This document shows positions 28,345 to 43,100 of a DNA stretch of 64,000 nucleotides, piece after piece. The notes under the pieces were generated by a model. It was not told where the DNA came from and did not search any database. It saw nothing but the letters and a program-made list of their open reading frames with translations. This stretch comes from Liolophura sinensis (lineage: Eukaryota; Mollusca; Polyplacophora; Chitonida; Chitonidae). Made by a program: the position numbers and the translations under genes. The DNA lies in the NCBI RefSeq assembly GCF_032854445.1, contig NC_088299.1, positions 9,853,608 through 9,917,607 of the forward strand. Reading direction: 5' to 3'. Numbering within the stretch: position 1 is the first letter of the stretch; every line of letters starts with the position of its first letter.

Positions 28345-31300
28345 GACCAAGGGTAATCTCCAAACTGAAGCAGTACTGGGGCTATGATTAGACAATACTG
28401 GGCCAAAGTTTATCTCCAAACTGAAACAGTACTCGGGCTCTGATTGGACAATACTGGACCAAGGTTTATCTCCAAACTGAAGCAGTACTGGGGCTCTGAT
28501 TGGACAATAGTGGACCAAGGCCTATCACCAAACTGAAGCAGTACTGGGGCTCTGATTAGACAATACTGTACCAAGGTTTATCTCCAAACTGAAGCAGTAC
28601 TGGGGCTCTGATTAGACAATACTGTACCAAGGTCTATCTCCAAACTGAAGCAGTACTGGGGCTCTGATTAGACAATACTGGACCCAAGTCTATCTCCAAA
28701 CTGAAGCAGTACTGGGGCTTTGATTAGACAATACTGGACCAAGGTCTATCTCCAAACTGAAGCAGTACTGGGGCTCTGATAAGACAATACTGGACCAAGG
28801 TTTATCTCCAAACTGAAGCAGTACTGGGGCTCTCATTAGACAATACTGGACCAAGGCCTATCACCAAACTGAAGCAGTACTGGGGCTCTGATTAGACAAT
28901 ACTGGACCAAGGTTTATCTCCAAACTGAAGCAGTACTGGGGCTCTGATTAGACAATACTGGACCAAGGTTTATCTCCAAACTGAAGCAGTACTGGGGCTC
29001 TCATTAGACAATACTGGACCAAGGTTTATCTCCAAACTGAAGCAGTACTGGGGCTCTCATTAGACAATACTGGACCAAGGTTTATCTCCAAACTGAAGCA
29101 GTAGTGGGGCTCTCATTAGACAATACTGGACCCAGGTCTATCTCCAAACTGAAGCAGTACTGGGGCTCTCATTAGACAATACTGGACCAAGGTTTATCTC
29201 CAAACTGAAGCAGTACTGGGGCTCTCATTAGACAATACTGGACCAAGGTTTATCTCCAAACTGAAGCAGTACTGGGGCTCTCATTAGACAATACTGTACC
29301 AAGGTTTATCTCCAAACTGAAGCAGTACTGGGGCTCTGATAAGACAATACTGGACCCAGGTCTATCTCCAAACTGAAGCAGTACTGGGGCTATGATTAGA
29401 CAATACTGGACCAAGGTTTATCTCCAAACTGAAGCAGTACTGGGGCTCTCATTAGACAATACTGGACCAAGGTTTATCTCCAAACTGAAGCAGTACTGGG
29501 GCTCTGATTAGACAATACTGGACCAAGGTTTATCTCCAAACTGAAGCAGTACTAGGGATCTGATTGGACAATACTGGACCAAGGTCTATCTCCAAACTGA
29601 AGCAGTACTGGGGCTATGATTAGACAATACTGGACCAAGGTCTATCTCCAAACTGAAGCAGTACTGGGGATCTGATTGGACAATACTGGACCAAGGTCTA
29701 TCTCCAAACTGAAGCAGTACTGGGGCTCTCATTAGACAATACTGGACCAAGGTTTATCTCCAAACTGAAGCAGTACTGGGGCTCTCATTAGACAATACTG
29801 GACCAAGGTTTATCTCCAAACTGAAGCAGTACTGGGGCTCTCATTAGACAATACTGGACCAAGGTTTACCTCCAAACTGAAGCAGTACTGGGGCTCTCAT
29901 TAAACAATACTGGGCCAACGTCTATCTCCAAACTGAAGCAGTACTGGGGCTCTGATTAGACAATACTGGACCAAGGTTTATCTCCAAACTGAAGCAGTAC
30001 TGGGGCTCTCATTAGACAATACTGGGCCAAGGTTTATCTCCAAACTGAAGCAGTACTGGGGCTCTCATTAGACAATACTGGACCAAGGTTTATCTCCAAA
30101 CTGAAGCAGTACTGGGGCTCTCATTAGACAATACTGGGCCAAGGTCTATCTCCAAACTGAAGCAGTACTGGGGCTCTCATTAGACAATACTGGACCAAGG
30201 TCTATCTCCAAACTGAAGCAGTACTGGGGATCTGATTGGACAATACTGGACCAAGGTCTATCTCCAAACTGAAGCAGTACTGGGGCTCTCATTAGACAAT
30301 ACTGGACCAAGGTTTATCTCCAAACTGAAGCAGTACTGGGGCTCTGATAAGACAATACTGGACCCAGGTCTATCTCCAAACTAAAGCAGTACTGGGGCTC
30401 TCATTAGACAATACTGGACCAAGGTCTATCTCCAAACTGAAGCAGTACTGGGGCTCTGATAAGACAATACTGGACCAAGGTTTATCTCCAAACTGAAGCA
30501 GTACTGGGGCTCTCATTAGACAATACTGGACCAAGGCCTATCACCAAACTGAAGCAGTACTGGGGCTCTGATAAGACAATACTGGACCCAGGTCTATCTC
30601 CAAACTGAAGCAGTACTGGGGCTCTCATTAGACAATACTGGACCAAGGTCTATCTCCAAACTGAAGCAGTACTGGGGCTCTGATAAGACAATACTGGACC
30701 AAGGTTTATCTCCAAACTGAAGCAGTACTGGGGCTCTCATTAGACAATACTGGACCAAGGTTTATCTCCAAACTGAAGCAGTACTGGGGCTATGATTAGA
30801 CAATACTGGACCAAGGTTTATCTCCAAACTGAAGCAGTACTGGGGCTCTCATTAGACAATACTGGACCAAGGTCTATCTCCAAACTGAAGCAGTACTGGG
30901 GCTCTGATTAGACAATACTGCGCCAAGGTTTATCTCCAAACTGAAGCAGTACTGGGGCTCTCATTAGACAATACTGGACCAAGGTCTATCTCCAAACTGA
31001 AGCAGTACTGGGGCTCTCATTAGACAATACTGGGCCAAGGTTTATCTCCAAACTGAAGCAGCAGCGGGGCTATGATTAGACAATACTGGACCAAGGTCTA
31101 TCTCCAAACTGAAGCAGTACTGGGGCTCTCATTAGACAATACTGGACCAAGGTTTATCTCCAAACTGAAGCAGTACTGGGGCTCTGATTAGACAATACTG
31201 GACCAAGGCTTATCTCCAAACTGAAGCAGTACTGGGGCTCTCATTAGACAATACTGGACCAAGGTTTATCTCCAAACTGAAGCAGTACTGGGGCTCTCAT

Positions 31301-31800
31301 TAGACAATACTGGACCAAGGTCTATCTCCAAACTGAAGCAGTACTGGGGCTCTCATTAGACAATACTGGACCAAGGTTTATCTCCAAACTGAAGCAGTAC
31401 TGGGGCTATGATTAGACAATACTGGACCNNNNNNNNNNNNNNNNNNNNNNNNNNNNNNNNNNNNNNNNNNNNNNNNNNNNNNNNNNNNNNNNNNNNNNNN
31501 NNNNNNNNNNNNNNNNNNNNNNNNNNNNNNNNNNNNNNNNNNNNNNNNNNNNNNNNNNNNNNNNNNNNNNNNNNNNNNNNNNNNNNNNNNNNNNNNNNNN
31601 NNNNNNNNNNNNNNNNNNNNNNNNNNNNTGGACCAAGGTCTATCTCCAAACTGAAGCAGTACTGGGGCTCTCATTAGACAATACTGTACCAAGGTTTATC
31701 TCCAAACTGAAGCAGTACTGGGGCTTTGATTACACAATATTCAACCAAGGTCTATCTCCAAATTTAAGCAGTACTGGGGCTCTGATTAGATAATACTACT
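28345..31800. repeat. 56-bp satellite array, about 60 units
   Basis: The unit is CTCCAAACTGAAGCAGTACT, GGGGCTCTCATTAGACAATA and CTGGACCAAGGTTTAT (56 bases). Variation is limited to a few sites: CTCTCATTAGA/CTCTGATTAGA/TATGATTAGA, GGTTTAT/GGTCTAT and GGACC/GGGCC. Edge units (28.35-28.5 and 31.7-31.8 kb) are more diverged. It lies between the divergent zinc-ribbon and FA2H genes and contains an assembly gap. Confidence 0.97.
31429..31628. other. Assembly gap, 200 N
   Basis: Exactly 200 N inside the 56-bp satellite. The round number suggests a scaffold gap of estimated or placeholder size, so the true array length is unknown. Confidence 0.98.
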
Positions 31801-33589
31801 TCACATACATTATAGGTTGACAACACACTATACATTTATGCACTGGTATTTTCCACTTAGTTGAAGTATATAAGAATTTTGTTCATTTTGGATTGAACTG
31901 AAAAATATTTGCCCAGTGTTACTTCCCAAACCGTGGTGGATATCCAGGTGACAAAGTTCTATCACTTCACATCCAGCAACAACAGTTCAAAAAATGGTAG
32001 ACAAGAAATTGGCTGTGAGCTTTTTGTGTTGGGTAAGGTCTATTTCACAGCTGAGAGGACGTCCACAGTAAAATTCCTGTATGGAAACAGAGCCTTTCGA
32101 CTAGCAAGTTGGCAGAAAAAAAACCTCAACCAAAACTTAGGTATCATATGCAAATGTCTGCTGATGGCTATGTAATCTTCTGGACAATTTTTATCTCATT
32201 CCAGGGCATATACATGTGGTAATTCCACAATATCTCTCTTTTGTGTCGCACTTACAGCAGTCACGATAGCGACACTTTACACGTGAAACTAGTGTTTTCA
32301 TGCACTACACATGCGCACCCATGTTTGATCATCTCACTGTCAAGGCATCAATTTCTTGTCATTTTAAAAGCACCAGGCACTTCACACTGACTTTTACTTC
32401 ACTCGTGAATAAGCCTTCAAAACAACATCATTTTCCACCATTGCGTGTTGAGCTGTTCTATACCTTGGAATACTCAGACCTTATTATTAAGATTTTTTGA
32501 CGAAATATCTGATAAATCTCAGTGTCAAATTGCAAAGTGTCAGGTTGCAAAATGTGTAATCTGAGTACACTCACTTTTGGATGATAAATGAGCAGCCATG
32601 CCCATATAGTGTATCCAAATATTTCTCAACTAACAGTTAATGTACTTGGACTACAAACAGTGCACAAATGTCTCAGCTTACGAACAAACCATACATGCCT
32701 TAAATGGATTTGGATATGAAGTATTGTGTGTTCAGCAAGATTTGCCGAAGGGTTAACTAAATACAGATCACACAATGTGATAATCGGGTGTACATGTCGT
32801 CAGGGCTAAGGTCTATGACATACGCACAAATTCACAATGGGTGTAGTGTCTGAAAATGTTCTTACTTTGCGAATTTGTGCATTTGTCATGCACACATTGT
32901 TTTTGGTTCTGAGAACAATTTAGGTGATTATGGGACCATTCGGTTGATATGGCTATACGCAGTAAAATTTTCAATGCGCGTGTGAAATGCGGCTGACGTG
33001 GCTTACCACCGATTGGACACGTCAGAAGCAGTATTTCCCCATAACTCTCTCAACACTTTGTGTCGATCGATCTCAGACTTACATTCCGCAACTATGGCTA
33101 AGGATGGTAGACCTGATTTTCTTGGATGATTTTTTGATACAAGTCCAACGTGCATGTGGCATGGCCTGTCCCTGCGCAAAAGTTTGGGGATATATATTGG
33201 GGGGGGGGGGGGTGAAGTTGACCAATTTACTACATAAATAGTCAGGAAATCAGTCAAGCACTTAAACTTGAACATTAAAGCTAAACTGCAGAAATAGTAA
33301 GGAAAATAACTGCGCTCATCTAACACTTACAACAAGCGTTGAAAGCCAATGTTGTTGCTGCTCGTGTAGCACTTAAACTTAAACATTAAAGCTTCAAAAC
33401 TGTTTAAGCATTTCAGAAGATGGAATCTAAAATGACACCCGGCCAATGTATCTTAGAAAGGCATTTATTTCTTGCCTTACAAATGAACGTATTGACGTAC
33501 AAACCTTAAACCTCTTAACGCTGCATAAGTGAGGCAAAACAAGATGTATATGTTGCATAAGCGACAATATATATTCACCGGATGTTGAT
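31801..33589. other. Intergenic region, no supported gene
   Basis: AT-rich single-copy-looking sequence with a short poly-G tract near 33200. Short open frames on both strands show no domain, and no flanking splice signals could be tied to either neighbouring gene. Confidence 0.5.
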
Positions 33590-33879
33590 GGTGGCTGCCA
33601 TGTTGCAGGGTTCGACACCAACGATCATGCCCTTTGATTGGCCAAAAATAAACCCGCCACCGCTCTCGTACATTTCCGGCAAAACCGATAAGTTCCGTGT
33701 GGCTGGCGGAAAGGCGCGAACATTCCCGAAACAATGACCTTGGCCAGATGTGTGCGCGTGTCTATTTACAGCTATTGGTATAAAAATCGGTGAGCCGAAG
33801 CTGGCGGCTTTGCCAATCGTTTGGTGCGGGTTGCCAGACTCTTGGAGGAGGAAAAGCACTGCGTTTATGGACGTCAAAA
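33590..33879 (+). promoter_or_regulatory. FA2H: Probable FA2H promoter and 5' UTR region
   Basis: CG dinucleotides are clearly denser here than in the surrounding AT-rich DNA, continuing into FA2H exon 1. No TATA box was recognised. The frame stays open upstream of the ATG but has no earlier ATG, so 33880 is taken as the start. Transcription start not determined. Confidence 0.35.
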
Positions 33880-34149
33880 ATGTCTGTCATTACAGCCGGC
33901 ATAATTAAACAGCTCGTGAAAATCGGGCGGCTGTGCGTGGTGGAATCTGGGAAAGTTTACGATGTGACGGATTTCGCAGAAAGACACCCTGGCGGCGCAG
34001 ACAAAGTGGCGAGTAATGTTGGGAAAGACATCACGGAGATTCTGAAGGATGTGAAATCTCATAAGCACACCTCCAACGCTTATTCCATCCTAAAACAGTA
34101 CTATATCGGCGAATACGAAATAGAAGGCAAACACGGCGGCAAATCACAG
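33880..34149 (+). CDS. FA2H: FA2H exon 1, cytochrome b5 domain
   Basis: Ninety codons, residues 1-90, ending CAG before the donor GTAGGT. It contains VYDVTDFAERHPGG and KQYYIGEY. The whole haem domain is in one exon, separated from the catalytic part by a 17-kb intron. Confidence 0.95.
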
Positions 34150-37100
34150 GTAGGTGTTGACTAGCGATCGACGGTTAGGGAGGTTTCTTTGACGTCAAGC
34201 TTTCATGATAATATGGTCATTGTAAAGCGTGACTGAATCTATTGCGCTACGGCAATAGAGATTTTTATTGATCAGTTGTTTTTTTTCTTCAGCTCGATCC
34301 ACTTCCCTTTCTTGCTTTTATAAACAGGTTTAACAAGGTTAATGCATTAATCCAAACCTCAACCCTTATGCTGTCCTTGTACTTCGATGGTACAGATATA
34401 AACTTCCTAAGTTGAGTACTGGGTAGTCATTTACATCTATGCACACTAGGTCTAGCCAGGTGTCATTTGTTCCATTTTTCTTTTTGGCATGTCTGATGTC
34501 TAACTGGAAATCTAAAGCGCTGTTTCATGCACTGGCAACTGGCTTTCAACCTGAAATGTGACTGCCGCTGGCAGTTTGCTAAAGAGCTGCTGAATATAAT
34601 TCACAATTACAAGTTGGGAAATAATACAGGAAAAAGTGCAAAATGAGAAAATGCTAAAGTTCATATTGCTGCCCTTTGATTGTCATTGACCCCTCTGGTC
34701 AGATGTTCATGTAGTGAATAGCAGATTCTTCAACATATCCTCTACCAAACGGCAACAAACTTTTTAATCGGAAATGTGGAATTCAAGTTGCACGGCCACA
34801 AGTGTAACAGTGTGAAATGGTCAGCATATTTTTTGCTTGATTTCTTCAAATAAAAGCAAAGCCTGCTTCCACAACTGTCACATTGTATTTGAGTGATTAC
34901 TGCTAAGAGAAATCTCACTGACAAGCTTTCATTTCGACGTTATCTTCTTTTTTCTGAAAATTTCATGCTCTTTGTTTATACTAGAGAGACTTCAGCACAG
35001 CTATCACACGCTATTTGGGCAAGGTACCACAATAAAAAAAATAATGAAAAGGGACTAAAATACAATGTACTATTCTCTGCAGAAGAGGAGAGAAAATCCT
35101 ACCACACAGTTGTCCTCTGTTCGCATTGTAAGTCTTGTGGCTGTGTCAATCGAACCAGAGTTGCATGTTTGCAACGACAAACTTCACTAACCTTAAAACA
35201 TATGCATTTAAATACCCTTAATCGTAAATTACATAAAATTTCATCCACATAACTGTATTTTTGGAGGCAAATAAATGACACAAAATATTATTTTTTGTGT
35301 CGAAATTTAAAATTTTCCAGTAGAAGATCATCCCATGTTCCAAGCAATCCTCCGATCACCTCTCCAAAATCAATTGAACTCTCAGAATCAGAAAAACTTG
35401 GCGAGTTAGTCATGGACAAAATTTATGGTCATTTAGGGTAGTTACATTTTTTAGTAAATTATGTCTGATTTGTTTTTGGGCAAGAATGCTTTTCATGAAC
35501 ACAGTATGACATGGCAAGGTTTAACATGTAGATGTTGTACTGATTGTGTATAGTGTAGTATTCGTTCAAGCATCCAGGTTCTTTGCAAGAATTGGAATGT
35601 TAATTTGTCAAATTTCTAAATTTTTTGTACTGCAAAACACTGAAACTATCATTTATATTTGAAGACCAGACATAGAATTTCTGCATGATTACCTTTTTTA
35701 TTTTTTATTTATTATTTTTTTTTTGAAAAAATATATGACCTAAAAAATTTTAATTTTTGACGGTCAAGACCTATCTTGCTGACATAAAATTTGCATTGTT
35801 TACACCTGTAGTAGACTCATCACCTGATCAAAGAGGATGCTGATGAGTGGCTCAGAGCAAAGTCTATGAGATCTCAGCAGGACTACGTGATGTGGGAATA
35901 TATATCAGTTTTCATGTGCAGTATGTTGTTCTCATGTTCAGTGATAACCACTTGTGTAAAGGTAAATCTGATAAAAGAATTGCGCTAAATGTCATAGAGA
36001 ATGTGTGCTGTATCAGAGATGCATCAGCAACTTCAGTACAGTGAGGTCAAGGTCAGGGTTCTTGTTTTTTGTGGTTAAAATATACTTTCATAATAAATTG
36101 GACAATTTTTATCAGCAGCAGATGAAATTCTCATAGCATCATTACGTTAAATCAACAGTTCATAAATAAAAACTGATCTGTAAGCCACACACCTAAAGTT
36201 TGACTGGGGAAAAAGGGTCTGTCTCCAAGTTTAAAAAAAAAAAATTGTATCTGAGCTTGTCCAGCAGAATGTATGCACATCTTTATGGAGCTTTTCTGGA
36301 TCTTACACTGACCAGTGTGACAATTGGACTCCATTAATACAAGAAAGGCTCCCTTAGTGGTGAGAAGGGAGTCCTCAGGAATAGTAAAATATTAGGACCA
36401 TGGTAAACTCACATGTATGCACAAACATGTAAGGCATACTTTTCAAAATACATGTAAGCATTGTGGACAACCGCCATTATTATGGGTCCACACTAGTATC
36501 CTAGCGTGACACATCTTGAAATCGTATTAATAATGGATTATTATTATTCTCAGTAAGCTCGTAAAATTGTAATATCTCGAAAATTGGTAAAGGTAGAATA
36601 GCCAAACTCTGAGGAACATATGAAGCAACTGTTGACGTTGTCTGCTCTTTTATCAGTCATGTGATTTAGCTACCATTTTGAATTTCATTGATAAGCTAAA
36701 AAAATCTTCCTCTCCAAAATGGCTAAACATATCGAGATGAACTTTTCATTTACAGTTTTTGTGTGGATCGCCCTACCCAGATGGTAAAAAGCTTTTAGTT
36801 TGGTATGCAAATCTGCAACAGTTATTTTTGGAATTTGTGGTGCTTTCATGTTATGACCAAAAAACCAACACAAATTTGACAAAACCGTCCTATGTAAATA
36901 ACACAGGAGCTTCATGCTAGACTGCATGAAACCATCGACTGCCGTTTGCCTTGGGAACAGCATCAGCTCTGCACCAATGTATTCTTTCTGTCTTTTGTCT
37001 TGGGCCAGCCCATGAAGATCAAAGCTGCCTAATCTCTATGCTAGTCTTCAGTTCCCCTACTTGGCAAATTGTAAATGATGCCTGGCAGTCTAGGGTTCAA

Positions 37101-40100
37101 ATCCAGTACATTCTTTCCATATCTTTCATGCTTTCTTCCATTATCATGAATGGTATAGATACCAGGCTACCAGAAGTGGTTACAGACTAGTGGTGCGGAT
37201 CTTGGCAACACTGTTGGACAACATCTTTAATTTTAGTTGAAACGTTGCGAGACTTGCTGCACTTGGAGGACGGATGTTAATCTTCGCTCTTGTCATATGG
37301 CTTGATCCATCAGTGTCATGGGTACTATCTACATGTACATCTACATGCTGCAAATGGAATTCCAACCAGAGTGAGTGGTGGCTGAAACATTCGAGAAACT
37401 GAAATTACTAAGTGGAATTTGTTACTTTGAACTGTTGCCAATTTATTAGGCGTAGAAAGCAGCTTCAGCCGCATACTTTAAAGGCCACTGGTCTTGGCAG
37501 GGTGCTAATATGACCACTGCATGCTGCGAAATTGTGGCAGTAAGCTGGATCAGCATTTCAGGTGTCTTGCGAGTTCAAGCAGTTTTATGCCATAAAATGT
37601 CGGTAAAAGATGTGACTTTAAGATCGCTGCTAACAGCATCATTGAGCTGACTGACCCAGCTACACAGGATGTATATTTAATCTAGAAGCTTCCATAGAAT
37701 CCTGCCCCTACCTTGTATTGTCCAAATCTACATGAACCTGCAAGATTTCTAATGCCATTCGTCTTATTGATAATTTACCTGTACCTTCCCCATGTACACC
37801 ACACCGTGTAGTTGATGTACTGTGTTAATAACTTCAGGGTGTGTTCATAGAAGTCCTGAATGGTTTAATGTGCAGTGGAGGGCACCATTGTGGTGCTGAT
37901 TGCCTATCAAGTTGATCATTATAGGCATTCAGACAGCTTTAATAATGCTTATCCCAGCCAACAATACCATATTAATGTTTTTCCAAAGAGGAAATTAATG
38001 GAGCACGAGCATGCCTGCATTTATGCCCTTTTATGTTTAAGATCCAACAGAGGAGGAGGGTGGGGTGGGGTGGGGCATGGCTGTAGTCCCCTTACCCCTC
38101 CAACTCTGTCATCTGTTACCGCATATGTTTATATTTACACAAGTTTTATCATTTTTCAAGGATTTGCATGAGGATCACTTGCCATATGGCCATGTTTTGA
38201 TGCATGTAGTTTTATACATGTTGGCTGTTTTACTGCAGATCTAACTTAATACCCTTCTGTGAAATTTTAGCTGCATAACACACGCATATATATATATATA
38301 CACATATATATGTGGAAAGACTGTACTGACTGTTATCTATAATGCTGGGCACTATCGTACAAGTGCAATTTTCTTGAGCACATTGTAAAACTGAAATAAA
38401 ATAGATAATACATAAAAATAAATATTGACAGTAGCCTTGAAATATACTGTCACTATCTATACATTGGCGGCAGAATTAAATGCTATTTCAAATAAATATA
38501 CCAATGTTCTCACAAACATGACAAACTTGTATTTGCCAAATTGCCCCTGAAAGGGCGCATTTGATGACTAACGCGTAGAGAAAGATTTTGGTTACCCGTA
38601 ACTTTGAGCTATAATGTGTACCTCAGCGAATCATGTCAGGGCTTGTCTCGGGAAATACATGTACGAACTTCTAGTATGTCTTGGACCTTGTGATCATTTT
38701 ATTTTTTAAACATGTTGCCCTAGAACAAAATTCACCCTGTGATTACATTACCTGACATGTTGCCCTAGAACAAAATTCACCCTGTGATTACATTACCTGA
38801 CGTGTTGCCCTAGAACAAAATTCACTTGTGGTTATATTACCTGACGTGTTGCCCTAGAACAAAATTCACTTATGGTTGTATTACCTGACGTGTTGCTCTA
38901 GAACAAAATTCACCTGTGGTTATATTACCTGACATGTTGCCCTGGAACAAAATTCACCTGTGGTTATATTACCTGACGATAGCGAGTTGAACATGAGTAG
39001 GCTCTTCAAGACTTTGAGGAGCTGTACTGCATTTGTGCCAAATCAACTGTTTTGGTGTATGTTCGTTGCTGAGGTTGACAATTACGGCTAGGTGTCACAC
39101 ACTTCTGCCCCTGGCTCAAGCAATTGAGATCCAGTTTTTTCATCAGGCCAACATAGGTAAAAACGAAGTTCACACAGTGACACAAGCGAGTGGATTATAA
39201 CTTTTATCATGTATTCACCAAACTGATTCTTTATTTACTTGCCAAACAGATCATAATTAAAAAACAAACAATAATAATCATAATTAGAGAACAAATTTTT
39301 GTGAACTGGTAGTGATTATGTGGCCAGCCGGACTGTCATTTCTTTGCAACAAACGAAGCACAAGGGGTAATGCCACCACAAACCTATTCTACTTATTGGT
39401 AATTCAATGTGAAAAACTAAAAATTGGGGCTGGGCCTTAGATTATAACCAGGGAGGTGTCTTTAATATTGTCTTTGAGACACTATATTCTCATAAAACTA
39501 TCATGCGAGAGATACATGTACATGTAGGGAAAATAGAAAAATTGTACCTGAGACACCCTACTTTCAAATTCTGGCTAAATATATAAGCTACGAGGTCTGC
39601 CAACGACTTGCGGATGGTTGTGGATTTGACCTTGGCTTTGCCCGTATTTCCCCACATTAATGCTGGCTGCCGTCGTGTAAGTCAAATTTTCTTGAGTATG
39701 GCATAAAACAGCAATCAAATAAATAAATATATGGGTCACACAAATCTGTCAAACTCGTGATCTGGAACATTCCAGATGTTCCCTCCAGTGTATTTTTGTG
39801 AGCAGAATAACTTCAGATTTCCACCACATGCACACATGACGGAACATGAGTACAGTCAAAGAGGTGCCTCTGTCCCCAAACATCTCATTTATTAACCTGG
39901 TCGGTGCTCTAAGATTTATACATGTATAATATTGTGGCATAGATAGCTGTTGTAGGGATAAACAAGAAGCAAAACTGAACATTGTGGTCATTTTAAAGTA
40001 TGTAAGTGGCGCCATCCACGGCTATAAAGCTATATGTAGGCACCATCACGTAGGCACATTATCGATGAATAATCTCACAGTAATAATTTATAGAAGCAAG

Positions 40101-43100
40101 CTCCTGTTTGGCAAATTAAAATTGATGAAAGAGACAGACCCCTCTGTCCATCAGCGGGCGGATTGTTATGCATGTGATATGGTAGGGGTTACTTTATTGC
40201 TGTGCTGTGAAATAGTAGGGAGTGCACTGATGCAGATATTGTGACATGTAAATCAGTGTTCCACTACCTTGGGAGGGGAAAATTCTGTGCTCATGTTAAT
40301 GGTTGTATTGATCACCTTGTACATTTGTTCAGCTGTCAGGAGCCTGATGCCATGCATACTGTGCTGCAGCTGTCTACTGTATGTGGATTGTCTGGCAAAG
40401 ATAAAAGAATTATTTGGTAGAAGAAAAATGCCTCATTGTCATGTTCATGGAATTCTGAAATTCAGACAGGTTTTGAGATGGGTTTCTAAAGGGAAATAAA
40501 GAAAGTTTCATTTCTCAGGTATATTTTATTTCCCTTAATTGGGCATCTATTCATCCAAATATTCTGTTAATGGTCAGACATTTATGCTATCAGCAATGAA
40601 CTTGTAGGCTTAGTGAGACCAGCCTCTAACCCCAATGCTGGCTCTTCTCCCCACAGAGTTATTTTGACAGCTGTGACCATTGAGGACACTTATTTTCGGG
40701 AGTGGCCACAGGGGCCTTAGGAAAACTGTACATGTAAAATCATGTTTACATGTTACATGTATTCTAAGGCTGGATGGATTATATTAATATTAGGTTATTC
40801 ATATCTGTGAAATGAAAGTGACAGTGTTTACTTGTACATGTACGTGCATTTTAAAATGCATTTTTAGTTCGCATGCACTTTCTAGCTTTCATGTATGTCA
40901 TGCGTAGAGTGTTGGCATCCAGTAAAAGGGAAAGCAATATTAAACAAAAGGTTAGTACACTGTGCTGCATATATTGAGCTAGGGAGGTAGTGTTGATTCG
41001 CTGTGTGCATATTAAATTCGATAAATGTGTTTTAGAATCAATGTTAAACAAAATGTTAGGGTGTTGTCTTAATAAAGTACTGGATGTGTTGAGCTCAGGT
41101 TTTGCACTAATAAGTGCAGTAACATGAGGAGGATGTTCCTCCTCTGATGCTCTGTGTCTATAGGTATGAATTACCATAATTACCAAATTCACGACTTCAG
41201 TACTTCTTGTGTTGAGCTGAAGGTTTACATTCATACATGTATGTCTCCCACAGTCGAGATCTCTGGTAACCTTGTTCAGAACACACCTTCAAATTTTTGA
41301 AATTGTACATGTAGTATACAGCTTCAGCCTGAAGTGAAAGTATGCCAATTTCCTAGTGTTTGTTTGTCCATGTAACAACATCGACTTAAAATAAATTTTG
41401 AAATGAAAATGAAAATAAAGTTACATGAAATGCATAAATTGAGAGCACTGCGCGTTCACATGTGCTGTGCCTAGGCTGAGTGGTGAGAACTGCTGATATA
41501 CATGTCTGTAGAATACACACAAGGTCATTGTAGTACATTGTATATGTACCACTCAGTCTGTTTTTACCAGTGGTACAGATTTGTTGTTGTATGGCTGTAG
41601 ATGACAACAGCTGGTGCTTTCCCATATTGGAGAGCACTGTTGTAAATGTGGGGATGAAATGGCATTGTTGATTGTTAAGAAGCTTCTAAGCTAGATCTGT
41701 TTGCATATAGTGTAGCTACATGGCATGCCCCATAAAGATATTTAAGGTTTTGTTCCCAAACTTCAAAAGTGGTATTTTGGCCGTGGATAAAGAAGTTTTA
41801 ATTTTTAAAATTTTCGAAATTATGCTTTCTGGGAGTTTATAAGTCTGTTTCGTCCAACAGTTTCAAATCCCAAATGTTGTCGTGAACTAAAATTGCTCTA
41901 GATTTGACCTATATGATGTACATGTTTGTAGTTCAGAAAGCTCCTACTAGGTGTAGTAAAGTCAGCCACTAAAGCTGAAGTAAATTATGACGTAGTATTC
42001 CAGAAATGTTCTGAAAATATTTAAAAAATTATACACCGCTTACCAACCAAGTAAAAAGCAAACAATTTTCAGTACGTAGCCACTCATTTGGTGACGCCAT
42101 TTCAGCTCTGTTCCGTGTTCAAAGGGCCGATATTTCTTTTAGTTTGGCGCTTGTTCAGGGCGATGTTCATGGACATAAGTATTGTGTATTAGCTGCACTG
42201 CTCGTCCTGGTCCTGCATGGGTGTAAGAAAGTGGCCTACCTGCCTCTACCTACATGAGGCAATTTACCGCACATAGCAAGACTTTCTGATTGATAACAGA
42301 CTCTTTCATGGAGATTTTGGGAAGAAATTTTTGTAAAAAAGCTGACTTTGTTAAGGAAAAATAATGCAACTCACAGAATTTTTCTTCAAACAATGACTCT
42401 TCTGTGGCAGTTTTCTTGCCAGCTCACCCTGACAAGTTACTGCAGTATCCTGCCCAACATGTTCACATTGTGACACGGACAGCCATTCTTAGTTGCCTTC
42501 TCATAAATGTGCTGTTCAGAATGCATCATTTTTAACTTTAACACTTAAACAAACTGCAAAATCCAATTTATAGCATTGATATCTGTCTATCCACTGTAAG
42601 AAATCACACTGACAACCCAGATCTCAGAGGTTTTTGATGTGACAGCGAGTTTTCACGTGACGCTTTCAGAGCTAGTGACAATGTCGTTGAGGCTTCTACA
42701 ACACGGCTGCTTCGAGTGAATTGTCCATCAGTGCCAAATCCCCAACACTGAACTTCATTTTCTCGACTTGTAAAAGCTTTGTAGAATTTTTTACATATTT
42801 TTCTGTGATGGCTGTGTCCTGTATCATTTTTTCTATGTATATATAATGGTAGACTTCATGTTCCCTTTAAGTCAAAATTTTAAAAATTCTTTATGATAAT
42901 TACTTTTTGGTACCGAAAGTTGAAATGTGGACACATTTGTTTCAAGATAACATTGATGGGTCGAACAAAACTTCATTTTCTAAAGCCCAACAATAAGCTT
43001 TAAAATTGTATTTCAAATTATTATTTGAATTCAGAAATGGCTTTGTAGAATTGGCCCCAGGTCTTGTGTTTCTGGTAAACACTACCCTTGCATGTTACTA

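Noticed and set aside
28345-31800. CRISPR-like array or repeat-protein gene
   Set aside because: A plain 56-bp satellite without spacers. Frames through the gap consist of N and repeat sequence.
31909-32175. 88-codon + frame upstream of FA2H
   Set aside because: Ordinary composition, no domain, no splice signals linking it to FA2H. Both strands were read without a better candidate.
33575-33877. Minus-strand frames opposite the FA2H promoter and exon 1
   Set aside because: Shadow of a CG-richer region. No motif, and not joinable in phase to the zinc-ribbon gene.
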